A stretch of 64,000 nt of DNA. It comes from Granulibacter bethesdensis (GTDB lineage Bacteria > Pseudomonadota > Alphaproteobacteria > Acetobacterales > Acetobacteraceae). The stretch's first letter is position 1; each line of letters starts with the position of its first letter. A program made the translations under genes and the position numbers. Where the stretch lies: NCBI RefSeq assembly GCF_001889545.1, contig NZ_CP018194.1, positions 1,648,501-1,712,500 on the forward strand. The letters run 5' to 3'. The notes beneath the pieces are model-generated. The model was given only the letters and a program-made list of their open reading frames with translations. It searched no databases and was not told the origin of the DNA. Below, piece after piece: positions 62,985 through 64,000 of this stretch.

Positions 62985-63808
62985 CCGGCGATGCTTTCCA
63001 GCGCAATGCGGCCATGAAACACTGTCGCGGCCGGGCCAGTCATCAGCACGTGCCCATCCTGTTCCCGCCAGTGGATCCGCAATTGGCCACCATCCAGCTC
63101 CACCACAGCCTCCCGCTCCGCCAGACCGCGCCGGACTGCGTTCACCAACGTGGCGCAGGCTCCGGTACCGCATGCCAGAGTAAGCCCGGCACCGCGTTCC
63201 CATACCCGTAACCGGATATGAGAGCGGGATAGCATTTGTGCATGGCCGATATTCGCCCGCTCCGGAAACAACGGATCATGCTCCAGCATTGGTCCGGTCG
63301 CCGGAATATCCAACGCTGCCAGATCGGCTACAAAGAAGGTCGCATGGGGATTTCCCATGGAACAGGCAGCCGGCATCTTCAAACCAGGCGCTTCCAACGG
63401 GAGGAACAGCGTATCCATCTCCCGCGCCAATGGCACATCGCGCCAGCCCAGCCCTGGCTGCCCCATGTCGATGCAGATGCCATCACCGGTGATTTCTGCC
63501 CGCAGGAGACCGGCAACGGTTTCCATGCTGGGCGCGGCGATACCATCCCGATGCAGCAGATCCGCTATACAGCGCGTAGCATTACCGCAAGCACCGGACT
63601 CGCTACCATCGGGATTGTAGATGCGCATAAAGGCATCCGCCACCGAGGATGGCTCCAGCACGATCAACTGGTCACAGCCCACCCCGGTACGGCGATCAGC
63701 GATCGCTGCGGCCTGAGAGCCGGAAAGAGCGAGCTTGCGCCCTTTCCGTGCGTCAAAGACAACGAAATCGTTCCCAAGCCCGTGCATCTTGATGAAATCG
63801 GTCAACAT
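62981..63808 (-). CDS. dapF: Diaminopimelate epimerase
   Basis: The 275-residue enzyme interconverts LL- and meso-diaminopimelate for lysine and peptidoglycan synthesis. The first catalytic Cys (Cys74) is in '[11 protein letters not shown]' and the second (Cys213) in '[12 protein letters not shown]'. The N-terminus '[16 protein letters not shown]' is typical. The ATG at 63808 gives a normal length; the open extension to 63892 is not DapF-like. It starts the dapF-mtaB-ftsY run on the minus strand. A cell-wall precursor gene, a tRNA enzyme and a secretion receptor thus share translation signals. Confidence 0.97.
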   Translation of the reverse strand: MLTDFIKMHGLGNDFVVFDARKGRKLALSGSQAAAIADRRTGVGCDQLIVLEPSSVADAFMRIYNPDGSESGACGNATRCIADLLHRDGIAAPSMETVAGLLRAEITGDGICIDMGQPGLGWRDVPLAREMDTLFLPLEAPGLKMPAACSMGNPHATFFVADLAALDIPATGPMLEHDPLFPERANIGHAQMLSRSHIRLRVWERGAGLTLACGTGACATLVNAVRRGLAEREAVVELDGGQLRIHWREQDGHVLMTGPAATVFHGRIALESIAG

Positions 63809-63870
63809 GCCGCCCTTATATAAAGCGTAGGCGTCGGTTAATAGAACAATTTTAGCCTCAGCATACCCAA

Positions 63871-64000
63871 TCAATGATTGGCCAAATTCCACATAGGAAT
63901 CGAAAGCATAGAAAAATATTTCACTTTCAACTGCCCTTCCACGTCTGGCATCTCTTCAGTATTCACATTCTCCAGCAATGATTCTCCAAATACTTCAACC
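63871..64000 (-). CDS. Possible 3' end of a gene entering from the right edge
   Basis: On the minus strand an open frame of 43 codons runs from the window edge to a TGA at 63873-63871 ('[20 protein letters not shown]', then '[13 protein letters not shown]'). It has plausible amino acid composition but no motif I can name. It lies 63 bases before the dapF start on the same strand, as a previous gene would. The base composition is somewhat AT-richer than the neighbours. It could also be chance. Confidence 0.3.
   Translation of the reverse strand, partial: VEVFGESLLENVNTEEMPDVEGQLKVKYFSMLSIPMWNLANH

Noticed and set aside
61368-63017. Plus-strand open frame of 549 codons opposite ftsY and mtaB
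   Set aside because: It spans two well-supported minus-strand genes and their junction, and its Gln/Arg/His-rich sequence has no recognisable fold.

Overview
The window looks like the chromosome of an acetic acid bacterium (Acetobacteraceae, Alphaproteobacteria). This is inferred from a GC-rich coding background by eye, the alphaproteobacterial style of the housekeeping proteins, and surface proteins with a Hint domain and beta-strand repeats. Granulibacter is a plausible genus, from memory of the family only. No rRNA, tRNA, CRISPR array, transposase or integrase was seen.

Layout. 1-3.9 kb: the start of an RND efflux outer-membrane lipoprotein, its divergent TetR regulator, and a DUF3649-PepSY-DUF3325 membrane operon of the iron-uptake type behind a Fur-like palindrome. 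3.8-9.4 kb (all minus): an MFS transporter, a class B DnaJ-like chaperone, a DUF2147 secreted protein and a coupled pair of lipid-linked glycosyltransferases (GT2-GtrA and GT39). 9.6-11.0 kb: an RTX-like repeat protein. 11.0-17.2 kb: the elongasome cluster mreB-mreC-mreD-mrdA-rodA and a small glycine-zipper lipoprotein. 17.3-18.9 kb: leuA.

19.0-35.0 kb is an accessory region: an unexplained structured element, an AT-rich XRE/S24-like regulator, and one 13.7-kb gene for a 4571-residue beta-repeat surface protein ending in a Hint autoprocessing domain. AT-rich intergenic DNA lies on both sides of it. The giant gene carries five 656-bp copies of one module with no length change, and a ~2.3-kb duplication at a 3492-bp offset. 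Every spacing checked is a multiple of three, so recombination between copies would keep the frame.

35.0-42.1 kb: an alpha/beta hydrolase, a small secreted Pro-rich protein, then ilvB-ilvN-ilvC with miaA and divergent serB. With leuA these complete most of branched-chain amino acid synthesis, and the accessory region lies between ilvC and leuA. 42.1-48.4 kb: a six-gene operon for amino-acid-type uptake (outer-membrane porin, two ATPases, two permeases, binding protein). 48.7-55.2 kb: a DegP-like protease, the Mrp Fe-S carrier ATPase, a bacteriophytochrome with no output domain, and an alginate-export-family porin. 55.6-58.5 kb: a second iron locus (Fur-like site, DUF2946 protein, TonB-dependent siderophore receptor). 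58.7-60.7 kb: LysR plus a TehA/TDT transporter. 60.8-63.8 kb: dapF-mtaB-ftsY, overlapping or abutting, with the tail of another possible gene at the right edge.
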